Shown here in pieces: positions 37,574-48,541 of a DNA stretch of 64,000 nucleotides. The stretch is from DASQDN01 sp963825845 (lineage in GTDB: Bacteria > Acidobacteriota > Terriglobia > Bryobacterales > Bryobacteraceae): NCBI GenBank assembly GCA_963825845.1, contig CAWGVL010000089.1, forward strand, positions 114,330 to 178,329. The letters are read 5' to 3'. The notes under the pieces were generated by a model, which worked only from the letters and a program-made list of their open reading frames with translations, did not search any database and was not told where the DNA came from. Positions within the stretch are counted from its first letter, which is position 1; every line of letters starts with the position of its first letter. The translations under genes were made by a program, and so were the position numbers.

Positions 37574-38188
37574 ATGAGTGCGTCACAGGAGATCTGGCTA
37601 GTCCGACACGGTGAGACGGAGTGGAGCGCATCGGGCGCGCACACCGGTCGCACCGATATTCCGCTGAATGAAGTTGGTCGTGAGCGCGCGAGGCAATTGC
37701 GCGACGTTTTTCGCGGGCGCACATTCTCGCTTGTGTTGACGAGCCCCTTGCGCCGGGCGACTGAGACGTGTTCATTGGCGGGTTTTGACGAACAGGCCGT
37801 CGTTGATCCTGACCTTCAGGAATGGGACTACGGAATCTTTGAGGGCCGGAAGACCGCTGACATACGGAAAGATTGTCCGGGATGGACCATCTGGGCGGCG
37901 AATGTGGATAAAGGCGAAAGCCTGGCTGAAGTTGGCGCCCGAGCTGACGGAGTAATCCAGAGAGTGAGTGTGATTGCGGGGGATGCGATTTTGTTCGCAC
38001 ATGGTCACATATTTCGGATCCTTACGGCCCGATGGCTGGGCCTGCCGCCCGACGCCGGCCGCCTGTTCGGGATGGACACTGCCACGCTCAACATCCTCGG
38101 CTATGAGCGGGAGCAGCGTGTCATCCGCCTTTGGAACTTTCGCGAATCGTTCTGCGGTCTTCGAATCGCTGAACCAAAAAAAGTTTAA
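37574..38188 (+). CDS. Histidine phosphatase (phosphoglycerate mutase-like)
   Basis: A 204-residue cytoplasmic phosphatase. VRHGETEW is the RHG catalytic motif (nucleophile His), LTSPLRRATET and LQEWDYGIFEGR follow, and FAHGHIFRILTARWL supplies the second catalytic His. Substrate cannot be told; it resembles cobalamin or sugar-phosphate phosphatases. A CATAAT lies 1 base before the ATG, so the gene could be transcribed leaderless from its own promoter. Confidence 0.85.
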   Translation: MSASQEIWLVRHGETEWSASGAHTGRTDIPLNEVGRERARQLRDVFRGRTFSLVLTSPLRRATETCSLAGFDEQAVVDPDLQEWDYGIFEGRKTADIRKDCPGWTIWAANVDKGESLAEVGARADGVIQRVSVIAGDAILFAHGHIFRILTARWLGLPPDAGRLFGMDTATLNILGYEREQRVIRLWNFRESFCGLRIAEPKKV

Positions 38189-38233
38189 AAGCGGCGCGGC
38201 CAGGGCCGAAGAGTGCCTTGAAGGAAGGTAGCC

Positions 38234-39514
38234 TTGACCCGAACCGCAACGAGACCGATCGCTAGTGACAGAAACGGCATGCTGGAGCCCGGCGCGCAAG
38301 CCCACTGTAAGCGGGTAGCCGCCTGGTGCGAGGAACTTGCTCTGGTGCTCGATATCCCGGGCAGCGATGCATCCGCGCTGCAGGAAGCCGCTTCGATGCA
38401 TCACCACCCCATCGGTTTTCTGGAAGCAGCGGGGTACTCGAAGCTTGCAGGCGAACTCGGGTTTGTAAGCGCCGAGGTCTCCGATGCACCGCGACTCCTT
38501 TCCGCGGATGCCGAGCAGATCCTGATCGCATTTCGTGGCAAGCGGCACGGATTGGCCAGCAAGCGGGCCCACGATCTCGCTCACATCCTGGACATCGCGA
38601 ATTCATTCGATGAGCAACTCGAATACGCGCCGTACGAGACTGACTCACTCGAAACGCTCTTACAGCACGCGCTCGAGCGGCATGAGCAGACGGACCGCGC
38701 CGTGCAATTCGTTCTGCGGTACCTGCGCAAGGCTCGGCGGAGCGACCTCGCCGGTATGATGTCGAGGCTTCCGGTATACCCGGCAGTAGCCATGAAGCTA
38801 TATAGCCTGCTTGCTGAGGACGAAGTCAGTTTGCCTGGTCTCGATCGTGTGGCCAAGTCCGATCAGGTTGTCGCGGGCAAAATGCTCCAGGCGGCGAACT
38901 CGGCATTCTACAGTCCCAGGCAGCTGATCAAGACGGTCTCGCAGGCGATCAGCTACGTCGGGATCGAGGATGCGCGGAGAATTCTGGTAGCGAGCGCGGT
39001 ACAGCCGCTCTATTCGTCCCCGCGCCTGAGACGCATCTGGAAACATGCGATCGAAGCTGCCCAGGTGGCCGAGCAGATCGCCATCCTGTCGCGAAAGGCC
39101 GATCCTTCGGAAGCGTTCCTCATCGGACTGCTGCACGACGTCGGCAAACTCGCGATTGCCCTGATGCCCAACGAACTCAACGCCAGTCTGGATCGGCTCA
39201 TCATCAAAGGTTGCGAGTCGGCGATTGCGGAAGTCGTCGTATGCGGATTCGATCACGCGGAAGCCGGCGCTGACGTCCTGAAGCATTGGAAGTTCAGCGA
39301 CGAACTAATCACGGCCGTTCGATATCACCACCTGCCGGAGCGGAACAAGTCTCCGATGTCCGCCATCCTGTACCTGACGGAGTATTGGACGGATTCGGAG
39401 GAGGACATCCCCTCAAATGCGCGGCTTGATCTGGCGTTTGAGGTGGTTGGGATCACACTCGCCGATTTGAAGAATACTAAATTCCAGATGAATGAGGCGC
39501 TGGAGAGGTTATAA
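38234..39514 (+). CDS. HDOD-domain protein
   Basis: A 426-residue signalling protein. The HDOD core (residues about 185-370) shows LPVYPAVAMKLYSLLAEDEVSLPGL, VAGKMLQAANSAFY and FLIGLLHDVGKLAIALMP, with the HD pair and a following histidine-rich RYHHLPE. An N-terminal helical region precedes it, perhaps a second degenerate HD domain with HCKRVAAWCEEL. TTG start at 38234 has GGAAGG upstream. It probably links stress or cell-cycle signals to regulation, but no partner gene is adjacent. Confidence 0.8.
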   Translation: MTRTATRPIASDRNGMLEPGAQAHCKRVAAWCEELALVLDIPGSDASALQEAASMHHHPIGFLEAAGYSKLAGELGFVSAEVSDAPRLLSADAEQILIAFRGKRHGLASKRAHDLAHILDIANSFDEQLEYAPYETDSLETLLQHALERHEQTDRAVQFVLRYLRKARRSDLAGMMSRLPVYPAVAMKLYSLLAEDEVSLPGLDRVAKSDQVVAGKMLQAANSAFYSPRQLIKTVSQAISYVGIEDARRILVASAVQPLYSSPRLRRIWKHAIEAAQVAEQIAILSRKADPSEAFLIGLLHDVGKLAIALMPNELNASLDRLIIKGCESAIAEVVVCGFDHAEAGADVLKHWKFSDELITAVRYHHLPERNKSPMSAILYLTEYWTDSEEDIPSNARLDLAFEVVGITLADLKNTKFQMNEALERL

Positions 39515-39520
39515 GAACCA

Positions 39521-39555
39521 GCACGCGGCCGTTTACCGATGTACGCGCCGCGTGC
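39521..39555. terminator. Inverted repeat between convergent genes
   Basis: GCACGCGGC and GCCGCGTGC (9 bp, perfect) are separated by 17 bases between the HDOD gene and the convergent TonB receptor gene, where a bidirectional terminator is expected. No T-run is seen. Confidence 0.45.
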
Positions 39556-39568
39556 CAGCCGTGCCATC

Positions 39569-42500
39569 TTAGAAGTTGAACTTCGCGCCGAGTTGAATCT
39601 TACGAGAACCCGTCGTCTCTAACGGTCCTGTCAGATTTCCAAGCGTTCCCGAAGTACGAACCGCGGTTGGTACATCCCAAACCGGAGTATTCGTCAGATT
39701 CGTCGCGTCCGCCCGAACCTCGAAGTTCATCTTCTCTCGGAAGTAGAACCGCTTGGACACAGACAGGTCGATATTAATCGTCGGATTCAAGTTGAAGAAG
39801 TTTCGTCCGGTATTGCCGATCTCACCGGCGGGCGTCAACGTGAACTTATCACGCGTTGCCTGGTCGAGGTACTGAATGATACCGGCCGAGTTCGTGAACA
39901 CGTGGCCCTCATCAGGTGAACATCCGTTGCATTGAACAGTGCTTTGGAAAACACTGGATAAGGTGTTCGCGCCCGAAAAGATCGTAAACGGCCGCCCGGT
40001 CTGATACCGGAAGAAGCCCGCAACCTGCCATCCTCCGAGCACCTGATTCACAACTGAATTCACGTTCGCTCCAAAACGGCGATTGTGGCCGAACGGCAAT
40101 TCCCAAATCCAATAAGAATTGAATACATGCCGCCGGTCGAAATCGGAACGGGCATAGTTCAATTTACGATTCGCCACATCGAAGGGCTGAGACGTTGCGG
40201 ATTGCGTCGTCCCCGTACCGTAAATCGTCAAGGCCGGATCATACGAGCGCGTGTCCAGCGACTTAGACCAAGTCCAACTGAACTGCGCCTCAATGCCGTT
40301 GCTCATCCGTTTCAGGATCTGAACTTCGAGCCCGTGATACGTCGAGAAATCGTTCGAATCGATGACGCGCAACTGCCCGAACTGCGGGAACGGAAAGAAG
40401 AAGAAAGGCGAAAGTCCCGCGAGCGCCGGAAGATTCGCATCGTTTCCTCCCGCATCCTTCTGGATGCGCTGGCCGAGATTCAACGCGACGGCGCCAACAG
40501 AGTTCAGTGCCATCTCGGAAGGGAACTGTCGCCGCAGGAAAGCCCCGCCCGATTCGTTTGCCTGTCTCCGCGAATCCGGACGAGTGAGTTGGTCGAGGAG
40601 TGTGCTTTCGCCGCCCGATTGCGCGGTTTTGAACGCGTCCAGGAAACCGTTGCGAAAGATCTCGGGTTGATTCGCGTTGTATGCGCCATAAAGGTTGTAA
40701 GCGCGGCGCCCCATGTAGTCAACGGACAGCACTGTCCGGGGCAGAATCTCCTGCTGAATCCCGAATGCCCACATGTGTGTCGTAGCGACTTCGAGGTTCG
40801 GATCGACAACCGTGAAAGTCGGGGTTCCGTACGCCGCCGGCTGAGCCAGCGAAGATGGCGCCACTGACGGCGGATTGATCTTCGGTAGATTTGCCAGACG
40901 GCCGCCGTTCTGTCCGAAGGTATCATCGCTAACTCCAAGCGTTATTCCCGGCAACGTCTGGAAAATCGTAGATAGACCGAAGGTCGGGAGCCGGTCGTAA
41001 GCGATGCGGTAATTCGTGCGAATGGATGTCTTGCCGTTGCCCGACGGATCCCACGCAATACCGATCGACGGTCCGAGATTGTTCCAGTCCTTCTTATAGA
41101 ATGGCCCTTGCTCCCACTTCGCAGTGGTGGTGGGAGGCGCTCCATACACCAAAGTCTGGTTCGGACGTGCTATCAGGCCGCTGGCCTCATTGGGTTCGTT
41201 TCGCAATTCCCAGCGAAGACCCAGATCAAGCGTCAGGTTGCGGCGGATCTTCCACGTGTCCTGAACATAAAACTCCATCTCGCCATACTGCGCCTGCACG
41301 CGGAGCAAGTCCTCGACATAGCTCGACCCGTTGGACGGGAACCCACGGCTGATCCGTCCCACCCGGCCGAGCAGGAAGTTGATATTCCGCTCGAACTCTG
41401 GACGGTCGAATTGTACGTTCAGATCCGCCGGAATGTTGAATGCGGCGGTTCCGATCGTATTGATCGTCGGGATTGAAGTTCACGGTCGTGTTGGCATTTG
41501 CGCCTCCCACCGATCCGCGTATGTCCGCGTGCTGCACGAAGCGGATATTGAAGCCCGTCTTAAAGGTGTGCGCAGCATCGGACGTAGGTGCAGGTTATCC
41601 ACGAACTGGCGTGTACGGATGGTCCGCAGGTTGCCGATCGCGTAGGACAGATTCTGCATGATGACGGGCGCATCGCCCGCGCCCAGGTTGTTGGCGACCG
41701 TCCCGCCGCCATCGCCGCCCTGAAAGAAAATCTGACCAGGTTGGGCCTGCGGGCTCAGGAAGTCGAACGTGAATTCGCTGTGCCCGAAGATGAACTCATT
41801 GATAATGTTCGGCCGTCGACCGCGTAGCGCCAGCTTGCGGCTATGTTTTTCGGATTGCGCTCGGTGTTGACATTGCACTCTTCGCCGGGGAAGAACGCCG
41901 TGCCCGAATTTGCGGCGTCGCAAACGGTAGTTCTGGTATCCCCACGATCCGCGGGCGAACAGCCAGTGCCGGTCGCTTAGCTGATGGTCGATCCGGATCA
42001 TGTTGTCCTGCTGCCTTTCGAAAGCCGGAGAGGCCCAGGTGAAGTACGCCGTGTTCAAGCCGTCGCCGCCGCTGAAGTTGTTCGGCAGCGGAGTTTTGGC
42101 GACGCCTGCGGCTATCGTTGGATCCAGGCCGAGCCTCTGCGGGTCATTGGACGCAACATTGTAGTTTCCGATGCTCGTTCCGGGAATGCCGATTCCCGGC
42201 GGCGTCGACCGAGGCTCCTGCCGCGCCAAAAGGCCGGTTCCGGCCTCCAGCCACATACCGGAGTAATCCGCGCCGAGCGTCTGCTGTGTACACCAGGCGA
42301 TTGGCCGTCCGGGTTTCCGAAAGCAGCGAGCCGCTGAAGGTTGAAGAAAAAGAAAGTCTTGTTACGCCAGATCGGGCCGCCGATGCTGCCTCCATAGATG
42401 TTCTGGACGAACTGGCGTTTGCCGAGCTGGTTGAAGTTCGACGCCCACTCATTCGCGTTCAGGCGCGGAGTTCGGTAGAACCAAAACGCGTTCCCGTGAA

Positions 42501-43243
42501 ACTCATTCGTGCCGGATTTGCTGACGAGGAGCACCGTTGCGCCGCTGTTTCGTCCGATGTCTGCGGTGGGATTGCTGGTGACGACGCGAAGTTCGCTCAG
42601 CGCGTCCGGATTGGTGCGAGTCGGAGAGAAGTTCGATCCGCCAGCGCTCGGGTCGTTGTTGTCGATACCGTCCAACGTGAAATTCCAGGCCCGGTCGCGT
42701 GCGCCGTGCACATGATATCCGCCACCCGTGTTCGAGCCGTCGAAGCGTCCCGGGCTGCAGCAGGACGAGGTTCAGCGGATTCCGTCCGCGAGACCCCACG
42801 ATCGGCATGTCCTTGATGATCTTTTCCGTGAGGACATTGCCGTAATTGCCGGACGTGCTGGTCTGGACGGCTTCAGCGGCTCCAACCACTTCAACGGTTT
42901 CCGTGACTTGGCCGACGTCGATCACAGCGTTTACCGTGGTGGGTTGTCCGATGCGAACTTCATTACCTTTCAAAACCGATTTCTTGAAGCCTTGCGCTTC
43001 CACTTCGACCGTGTACATGCCCGTAGGGATCGCATCAAAGGTATAGGTTCCGCTTTCTGCGGAGACAGCGGTTCGGGTAGTCCCCGTTTCCTCGCTGCGG
43101 AGTGTGATGGTTGCGTTCGGGACAACAGCGCCCGTGGAATCCGTAACGGTGCCGGTAATACGCGACGTGCTAACTTGAGCCACCAGTGTGGAGCCAGCGA
43201 AGCAAAACGAAACAAGTACGGCTACGAGTACCCTGAAATGCAT
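39569..43243 (-). CDS. TonB-dependent receptor with carboxypeptidase-regulatory-like domain, frameshifted
   Basis: A second large outer-membrane receptor of about 1200 residues. The signal peptide (FRVLVAVLVSFCFAGSTLVAQ) leads to the sandwich domain (GTVTDSTGAVVPNATITL), plug (DMPIVGSRGRNPLNLVLLQPG) and barrel ending ETTGSRKIQLGAKFNF. The frame switches at about 42715, 42320, 42245, 41900, 41600 and 41480, but protein identity is continuous in pieces (VLLVSKSGTNEFHGNAFWFY, MIRIDHQLSDRHWLFARGSW, DTWKIRRNLTLDLGLRWELR). It probably imports a polymer; the ligand is unknown. It is not translated with a neighbour. Confidence 0.85.
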
Positions 43244-43329
43244 AATGTCAATAGGTTAGCGCTCTTTAAGCAGCCATAACAAGAGCGTCTGACTGAGCTG
43301 ATTGTCCGGTTGCTTACGCGTTTTACCTC

Positions 43330-43893
43330 GTGAGAACTCGTACAATTAATGCCATCATTGCGGCCCTACTCGTCGCGTTACCGGCGATGTCGCAGACCAA
43401 GCCTTCTCAACAGGAGGCGGAATCCTTCCGGCTTACCATGCCGCTGGTTCAGGGTACTGTGACAGCGTATTCGAACCTGATCGAACTGCTGGTATCCGAC
43501 CCCGCCCTCGCCGAGAAATTCAAGCAGGCCAATAAGGCGCTGCCGGACACAAACGGGCGCGACACGATGAGCCTGGTTTCCCAGAAGCTGCAAGCGACCG
43601 AGCCGCGTATTACCGCCGCTTTCCAGAAAGCCGGCGTGACACCCAAGGCGGCTGGAATGACCATGGAATGTCTTATTGGAGTCATGCTCGGGGATGGCAT
43701 GCTGCAAGGCGCAAAGGCGGATACCTCGAAGCTCCCCGCGTATGTGGCAGAAAACCTCGGCTTCTACCGGCAAAACAAGGCTGAAATCCAGGAGGCATTC
43801 AAGCGCTTTGGCGCCGTTTCAGCCAAAGCGGTATCCGTGTTTGGGAAGGACGACGAGGACGAGAAGGAAGCGGCCGAGGAGGAAGGGAAGTAA
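43330..43893 (+). CDS. Secreted helical hypothetical protein
   Basis: A 187-residue protein with a signal peptide (TINAIIAALLVALPAMSQT). The mature chain is mostly helical (LVSQKLQATEPRITAAFQKAG) and ends in an acidic tail (GKDDEDEKEAAEEEGK). It starts with GTG at 43330. No domain recognised. It converges with the M48 gene across a strong hairpin. Confidence 0.5.
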   Translation: MRTRTINAIIAALLVALPAMSQTKPSQQEAESFRLTMPLVQGTVTAYSNLIELLVSDPALAEKFKQANKALPDTNGRDTMSLVSQKLQATEPRITAAFQKAGVTPKAAGMTMECLIGVMLGDGMLQGAKADTSKLPAYVAENLGFYRQNKAEIQEAFKRFGAVSAKAVSVFGKDDEDEKEAAEEEGK

Positions 43894-43906
43894 GTCCCAT
43901 AAACGA

Positions 43907-43940
43907 AACGGCCGGCCCTCTTTGCGAGGCGCCGGCCGTT
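43907..43940. terminator. Strong bidirectional hairpin terminator
   Basis: AACGGCCGGC pairs with GCCGGCCGTT, and an inner CCTC pairs with GAGG, giving a stem of 14 bp with one bulged C around a 5-base loop. It lies between the stops of two convergent genes, as expected for a shared terminator. The T-rich tail is weak. Confidence 0.6.
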
Positions 43941-43974
43941 CATCTTCTACTGCTTGCGGGAAAGTGAATTCGAA

Positions 43975-45052
43975 TCAGGTGCGCCGCTTCAGGGTCGGAC
44001 GCTCGTCCTCTTCGTCCTGCTTTTTGCCCTTGCTGTCTTTGTCTTCGATCGGCGCGGTGCCGCCACCCGGGGCCTTCTTCAGGCGCGGACGATTGTCGTC
44101 CTTGTCATCGAGCTTGCGGCGATTCTGAAGCTGAGCCAAGCGCGACTTCACGTCGTTGAACTCCGACGTGGTCACAACATATTCCGGCTTGGCATTCAGG
44201 ATCTCCTGGATATTCTTCTGCGAGTCCTTGATCCGGTCATCGGTCATGGGATGTGACGAGAAGACCCTAGCCATCGTGCCCGGCTTCTTCTTCTCCATAG
44301 ACTGAATTTTCTCGAAGAAGTCGACGAACGCCGTTGGATCATATCCGGCCTTATACAGGTACTGCAAACCGAGAAGGTCCGCCTCCTGCTCAAACCCTCG
44401 GGAGAACTTCAGGAATCCGAGCGGGACCAGAACACTGGTCGCTTGGCGGATGCCGTACCCTGTCCAGCCGCCCATGAAAATAAGCGGAATCGAAGCGAGG
44501 TTCACAACCTGACCGCGAGTCGCCTGACGTGTGCCGTGCCGTGCAGCGATGTGCGCAATCTCGTGAGCCATGACACCCGCGAGTTCAGACTCGTTCTCCG
44601 CCTTAAGAATAAGACCCGAATTTACAAAGAAGAAGCCGCCCGGCAGAGCCATCGCGTTGATCTCTTCCGCATCGAGCACCTTAATCGTGACGGGGACCTT
44701 TACATCCGAATTCCGGACGAGATTTTGGCCTACACGATTCACGTACTCCGCGATGACGGGATCGTCGATCACCTTGGCTTGGCGCTCTATATCCTGAGCG
44801 ACCTGTTTGCCGAGAGCGATTTCCTTCTCGATGGAATAAAAGTTAACACCCTTGCTGACGTCGCGGTCACCGATCGCGTCGGGATCCTTCTTCTTATTCT
44901 TCTGCTTCTTCTCGTTCTTCTCGCTCTTTTTTATCGGCCTTTTCGGTCGTTTCCGCTTTGTCGGTCTCTTCGGCCGCGAAAGCCCGGACAGGACCCGCAG
45001 CCATCATGAGGGCCGCCATCAATCCGAACTGCGCGGTAATGAGGCGTTTCAT
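43975..45052 (-). CDS. M48-family zinc metalloprotease, one frameshift
   Basis: A periplasmic or membrane-associated protease of about 358 residues. From the ATG at 45052 (GGAG upstream) comes a signal peptide (LITAQFGLMAALMMAAGPVRA) and a Lys/Glu-rich linker. Then VMAHEIAHIAARHG holds the HExxH zinc motif, and FEQEADLLGLQYL supplies the third zinc ligand (Glu). A Lys-rich C-terminal tail follows. The frame is lost at an A6 run (T6 at 44937-44942 on the plus strand); five A bases would restore KKSEKNEKKQKNKKKDPDAIG. It resembles BepA/YfgC-type outer-membrane quality-control proteases. Confidence 0.85.
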
Positions 45053-45186
45053 TCGTGTAACTCCTTAACGAGCCAATTCTGCTGACTCTACTATAAGCCC
45101 GTTTGCACTGAAATACACCAGCGTCCTAAACAGGCCAATAATCGCTCGGCGGGCGAAGGCTCCACTAGCTTTAACGTATAGTCGAG

Positions 45187-46334
45187 ATGATGGGTTACGA
45201 ATCTTTGAGCGGCGCGGATCTGGAGCTCTGGAAAGAGTACCGGGACCAGTTTCCGATTACGACAAACCTGGTCTATCTCAACCACGCCGGGGTCGCCCCT
45301 CTCTGCCGCCGGGCAGCCGATGCGATGAAGCACCTTGCCGATGACGCACTACTATACGGATCGCATCACTACGACAGTTGGTTGGATGCATATGAGGGAC
45401 TTCGAGTCGCATCCGCTCGTCTAATTGGCTGCCACCGGTCCGAAATCGCGATTGTAAAGAACACCTCGGAAGGCATATCCACGGTCGCGTCAGGTATCGA
45501 CTGGAGACCCGGGGATACCATCGTCGCCTTTGAAGAAGAATTCCCAGCCAACTACTTCCCATGGAAACGGCTCGAATCGAAGGGCGTCGGCGTGAAATGG
45601 TTGTCGTGTCACGGACCCGCTCGACAAGATCGATGACGCTGTCCGGGGAGCACGGTTGCTTTCCATTAGTTTCGTACAATATCTCAGTGGTTTCCGGGCA
45701 AACCTTCAAGCGATAGGTGAGATCTGTCATAGGCGCGGAGCCCTGTTTTTTGTCGATGCCATCCAAGGGTTAGGGGCTTTCCCGGTCGACGTGAAACAGT
45801 GCCATATTCATGCATTGGCCGCAGATGGTCACAAATGGATGCTTGGGCCGGAAGGTTGCGGCATCCTTTACATTCAGCGTGAGTTCCAGGACCTGATAGA
45901 GCCTGTCGAATTTGGCTGGACAAACATCGCCGGATTCAATGATTACTCATGTCGTGACATGAAGCTGCGTCCGGATGCTGGGCGCTATGAGTGTGGAACT
46001 CTTAATACGATTGGCACGTTCGGTTTACGAGCTGCAATTGAATTTCTACTTGAAGTCGGGATCGAGCAGGATTGCACCGATCCTCCGGAGCCTTGGAGAC
46101 CGGGTGGCCGACGGCGTGCGCCGTCGCGGGTATCGCCTTCTGACGGAGCGGACTTCCGAGAACGGGGCCGGGATCATCAGCTTTCGCCGGGACGACATCG
46201 ATAGCCGCGTCGTTGTCAGCAAACTGCGAAATCAAGGATTCGAGCCCGCTCCGCGGCAAGGCTGGGTACGTGTCTCTCCTCATTTCTATATTGATCCGGC
46301 AGAACTCGATCGTATGATCGAGGCGCTGCCGTAG
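45187..46334 (+). CDS. Class V aminotransferase, frameshifted
   Basis: A PLP enzyme of about 380 residues, of the cysteine desulfurase / isopenicillin epimerase-like type. Seen in order: VYLNHAGVAPLCRRA, AIVKNTSEGISTVASG, FVDAIQGLGAFPVDV, the PLP Lys motif AADGHKWMLGPEGCGI, and the C-terminal FRRDDIDSRVVVSKLR. Frame switches lie near 45612 (KWLS followed by TDPLDKIDDAVRG) and near 46075. TATAGT lies 4 bases before the ATG at 45187; the ATG at 45190 is an alternative start. Substrate is unknown. Confidence 0.8.
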
Positions 46335-46399
46335 CGCAGTGAAATACTTTATCAACAGTAGATGAACTCACGTTCCGATGCCGTCCTATAGAAGAATCC

Positions 46400-47224
46400 A
46401 TGAAAATGGCAGATTCGAGTTCCCGCAAACGCTACATTGCTATCTTGTGTTTTGCTGCAGTAGCAGTGCTGGCAGGGGGCGTCCTTTTGCGTCCGGCGGA
46501 AACCCCGGCGCCGGTGCAGTCAGACTCCGATTTCCTTCAACTCCAGTTGATGGCGCAGAAGCGAGATCTGCAGCGGAGGTCGCTCTTCTTCCAAACCAAA
46601 GCGGCAGCTTTCGTTGCCAGCGCGCAGGCAGCCCGCGCTAAACCCGCGCAATTCCCGGAAGTGTTACGCAGCCCCGGTGACCTCGTTCTGCTCGTCGCGA
46701 CGGATAAAGCAGGTCTGCCGGTATGGGCCGCCACCTCAACCGTGGGGATGACCACTGTTGAGTGTAAGGGTCGAACACTCGATGAGATCGGGACGACCAT
46801 TACGATTCCGGTGACCCTTTCGGAAGCTACCGCTTTCGACTTGGATGATAATCTCGCCGGCTTTGTGGTTCCGTGCGGCGATCGGCGAATCCTCACTACT
46901 CGCAAAGGCTTCCAACACTTCCTCGAGCCGACTCTTTCCGAGTTGCTGCGCGCGTGTTGTGGCCTGGAAGTAGCCCCCTCGTCCGTCCGTCCCGGAGTTG
47001 CCATTGTGACCTTGATCGCCGAGTCATTGCTCGCGAAAACCGGAGGCCGGACCGGGGATCGTATCGTCCGGTTAAACGAGTCTCCGGTTTCGACCGAACT
47101 GGATCTGCAGGTGCTGACGACCGGCGCTCCGGTGGAGATCTTTATCGAGCGGGGTAAGAGAAATCGAAGGGTCAAGTTGACCCTGCCTGAAAACGATTCG
47201 GGCGAAAAAGGAACAGCCAAATGA
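46400..47224 (+). CDS. Membrane-anchored PDZ-like protein
   Basis: A 274-residue protein with one N-terminal helix (YIAILCFAAVAVLAGGVLL) and a periplasmic remainder. The last 90 residues look like a PDZ domain: GVAIVTLIAESLLAKTGGRTGDRIVRLNESPVSTE with LDLQVLTTGAPVEIFIERG, pieces listed separately. The middle is trypsin-like in places (LVATDKAGLPVWAATSTVG) but no catalytic triad was found. Its stop overlaps the antiporter start (ATGA), which suggests the two work together. Confidence 0.6.
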   Translation: MKMADSSSRKRYIAILCFAAVAVLAGGVLLRPAETPAPVQSDSDFLQLQLMAQKRDLQRRSLFFQTKAAAFVASAQAARAKPAQFPEVLRSPGDLVLLVATDKAGLPVWAATSTVGMTTVECKGRTLDEIGTTITIPVTLSEATAFDLDDNLAGFVVPCGDRRILTTRKGFQHFLEPTLSELLRACCGLEVAPSSVRPGVAIVTLIAESLLAKTGGRTGDRIVRLNESPVSTELDLQVLTTGAPVEIFIERGKRNRRVKLTLPENDSGEKGTAK

Positions 47225-48426
47225 ACGAACTCGCATCCCTCGGACTGATTCTGTTGTTCGCCTTGTTCGCAGGGCACATCGTGAAGTTCCTCCACGTACC
47301 GGAGGTGACCGGCTACATCGGCGCAGGCATTCTGGTTGGACCGTACGTGTTCGGCTGGCTTTCCCATGACAATCTGGATACGCTCGCCGTCTTCAGCGAA
47401 GTCGCGTTGGGTTTGATTCTTTTCTCTATCGGATCCGTCTTCGAGTTCTCACGGATGCGAGCATCGGGAAAAGCAATGGCTTCCGTCGCGCTGACGGAGT
47501 CCACATTGGCAGCCATTCTGGTAACCGGCGGAATGATCGTCGCGGGACAATCCTGGCCAGTCGCCCTGCTGCTCGGCGCCGTGGCCATCGAGACTGCCGC
47601 GGCTTCCACGATGATGGTCATGCGCGAGTGCAACAGCCAAGGTCCGTTGACGGAGACGCTGACCGGTGTCATCGGCATGAACAACGTGCTGTGCCTGTTC
47701 GCATTCAGTATCGTCGCGGCAATCCTGGAAATATCCGCAGGATCGAAAGAAACAGCAGGATGGTATGCGATCTACTCGTCCGTTTATCCGCTCATCTGGC
47801 AGATTGCCGGGTCAATCGCACTTGGCTTTCTCGTGGGTGTATTGCTTGCCACGTGGTCGACGCATGTAATCGAAAAGGGCGAAACTCTGATCCTTTTGGC
47901 CGGATGTGTGCTGCTTTGCGTCGGGGTGTCTCACGTTCTCCAATTATCACCGTTGATTGCTGCGCTCACGGTCGGCGCTACGATGGTGAACCTTTCAGCT
48001 GAAAGCCGCCGGCTGTTCGAAGCGCTGGGTCAGACCGATCCACCTTTGTATGCGATTTTTTTCGTCATCGCGGGAGCCGATCTCAACATCGGGCTGCTGA
48101 CGACACTCGGAGTATTGGGCTTTATTTATGTGGTGGCTCGATCGTCCGGAAAGTTGGTGGGTCCGTGGCTCGGATCGCGCGGCTTCGACATTCCGCCATG
48201 CGTGCGGAATGGCTTGGGTTTCGCAATGCTTTCTCAGGCGGGACTCGCCATCGGCTTGACAATCACGATAGGAGCGAGGTTCCCCGACCTCGCGCCTGTG
48301 GTCAATACCATCGTCCTTTCAGCGGTTGTGATTTTCGAACTTATCGGACCACTGAGCGCCCGTTTGGTTCTGGTGAGAAGCGGGGAGGTGCATGAGCCGC
48401 CGCTTCTGGTCGACCGCGTATTCTGA
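47221..48426 (+). CDS. CPA2-family cation:proton antiporter
   Basis: A 401-residue inner-membrane transporter with 11-13 helices. VPEVTGYIGAGILVGP is the typical first loop of the KefB/NhaS-type group; VALGLILFSIGSVFEF and VIAGADLNIGLLT are the helix 4/9 regions. No TrkA-N regulatory domain follows the membrane part; the protein simply ends after the last helix. It overlaps the PDZ-protein gene. It probably exchanges K+ or Na+ for protons. Confidence 0.88.
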   Translation: MNELASLGLILLFALFAGHIVKFLHVPEVTGYIGAGILVGPYVFGWLSHDNLDTLAVFSEVALGLILFSIGSVFEFSRMRASGKAMASVALTESTLAAILVTGGMIVAGQSWPVALLLGAVAIETAAASTMMVMRECNSQGPLTETLTGVIGMNNVLCLFAFSIVAAILEISAGSKETAGWYAIYSSVYPLIWQIAGSIALGFLVGVLLATWSTHVIEKGETLILLAGCVLLCVGVSHVLQLSPLIAALTVGATMVNLSAESRRLFEALGQTDPPLYAIFFVIAGADLNIGLLTTLGVLGFIYVVARSSGKLVGPWLGSRGFDIPPCVRNGLGFAMLSQAGLAIGLTITIGARFPDLAPVVNTIVLSAVVIFELIGPLSARLVLVRSGEVHEPPLLVDRVF

Positions 48427-48470
48427 GACCGAGAGCCGTAGATCCATATACGGGCACAGCAAAAACAAAA

Positions 48471-48504
48471 CGCCGCTCAGCGGGTACTGCAGTGCTAAGC
48501 GGCG
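48471..48504. terminator. Hairpin between convergent genes
   Basis: CGCCGCT pairs with AGCGGCG, and an inner AGC with GCT, around a 12-base loop after a run of A bases. The A-run upstream would serve as a T-run for the minus strand, so this fits a terminator for otsB. It also lies 45 bases past the antiporter stop. Confidence 0.5.
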
Positions 48505-48541
48505 CGAAGCTTTAGGAATACGAAAAAAGCTAATCAGCTAC

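Noticed and set aside
43960..43980. A tRNA T-loop-like word (GAATTCGAATC)
   Set aside because: It has no acceptor or anticodon arm around it and falls at the end of the M48 gene. No tRNA gene was found in the window.
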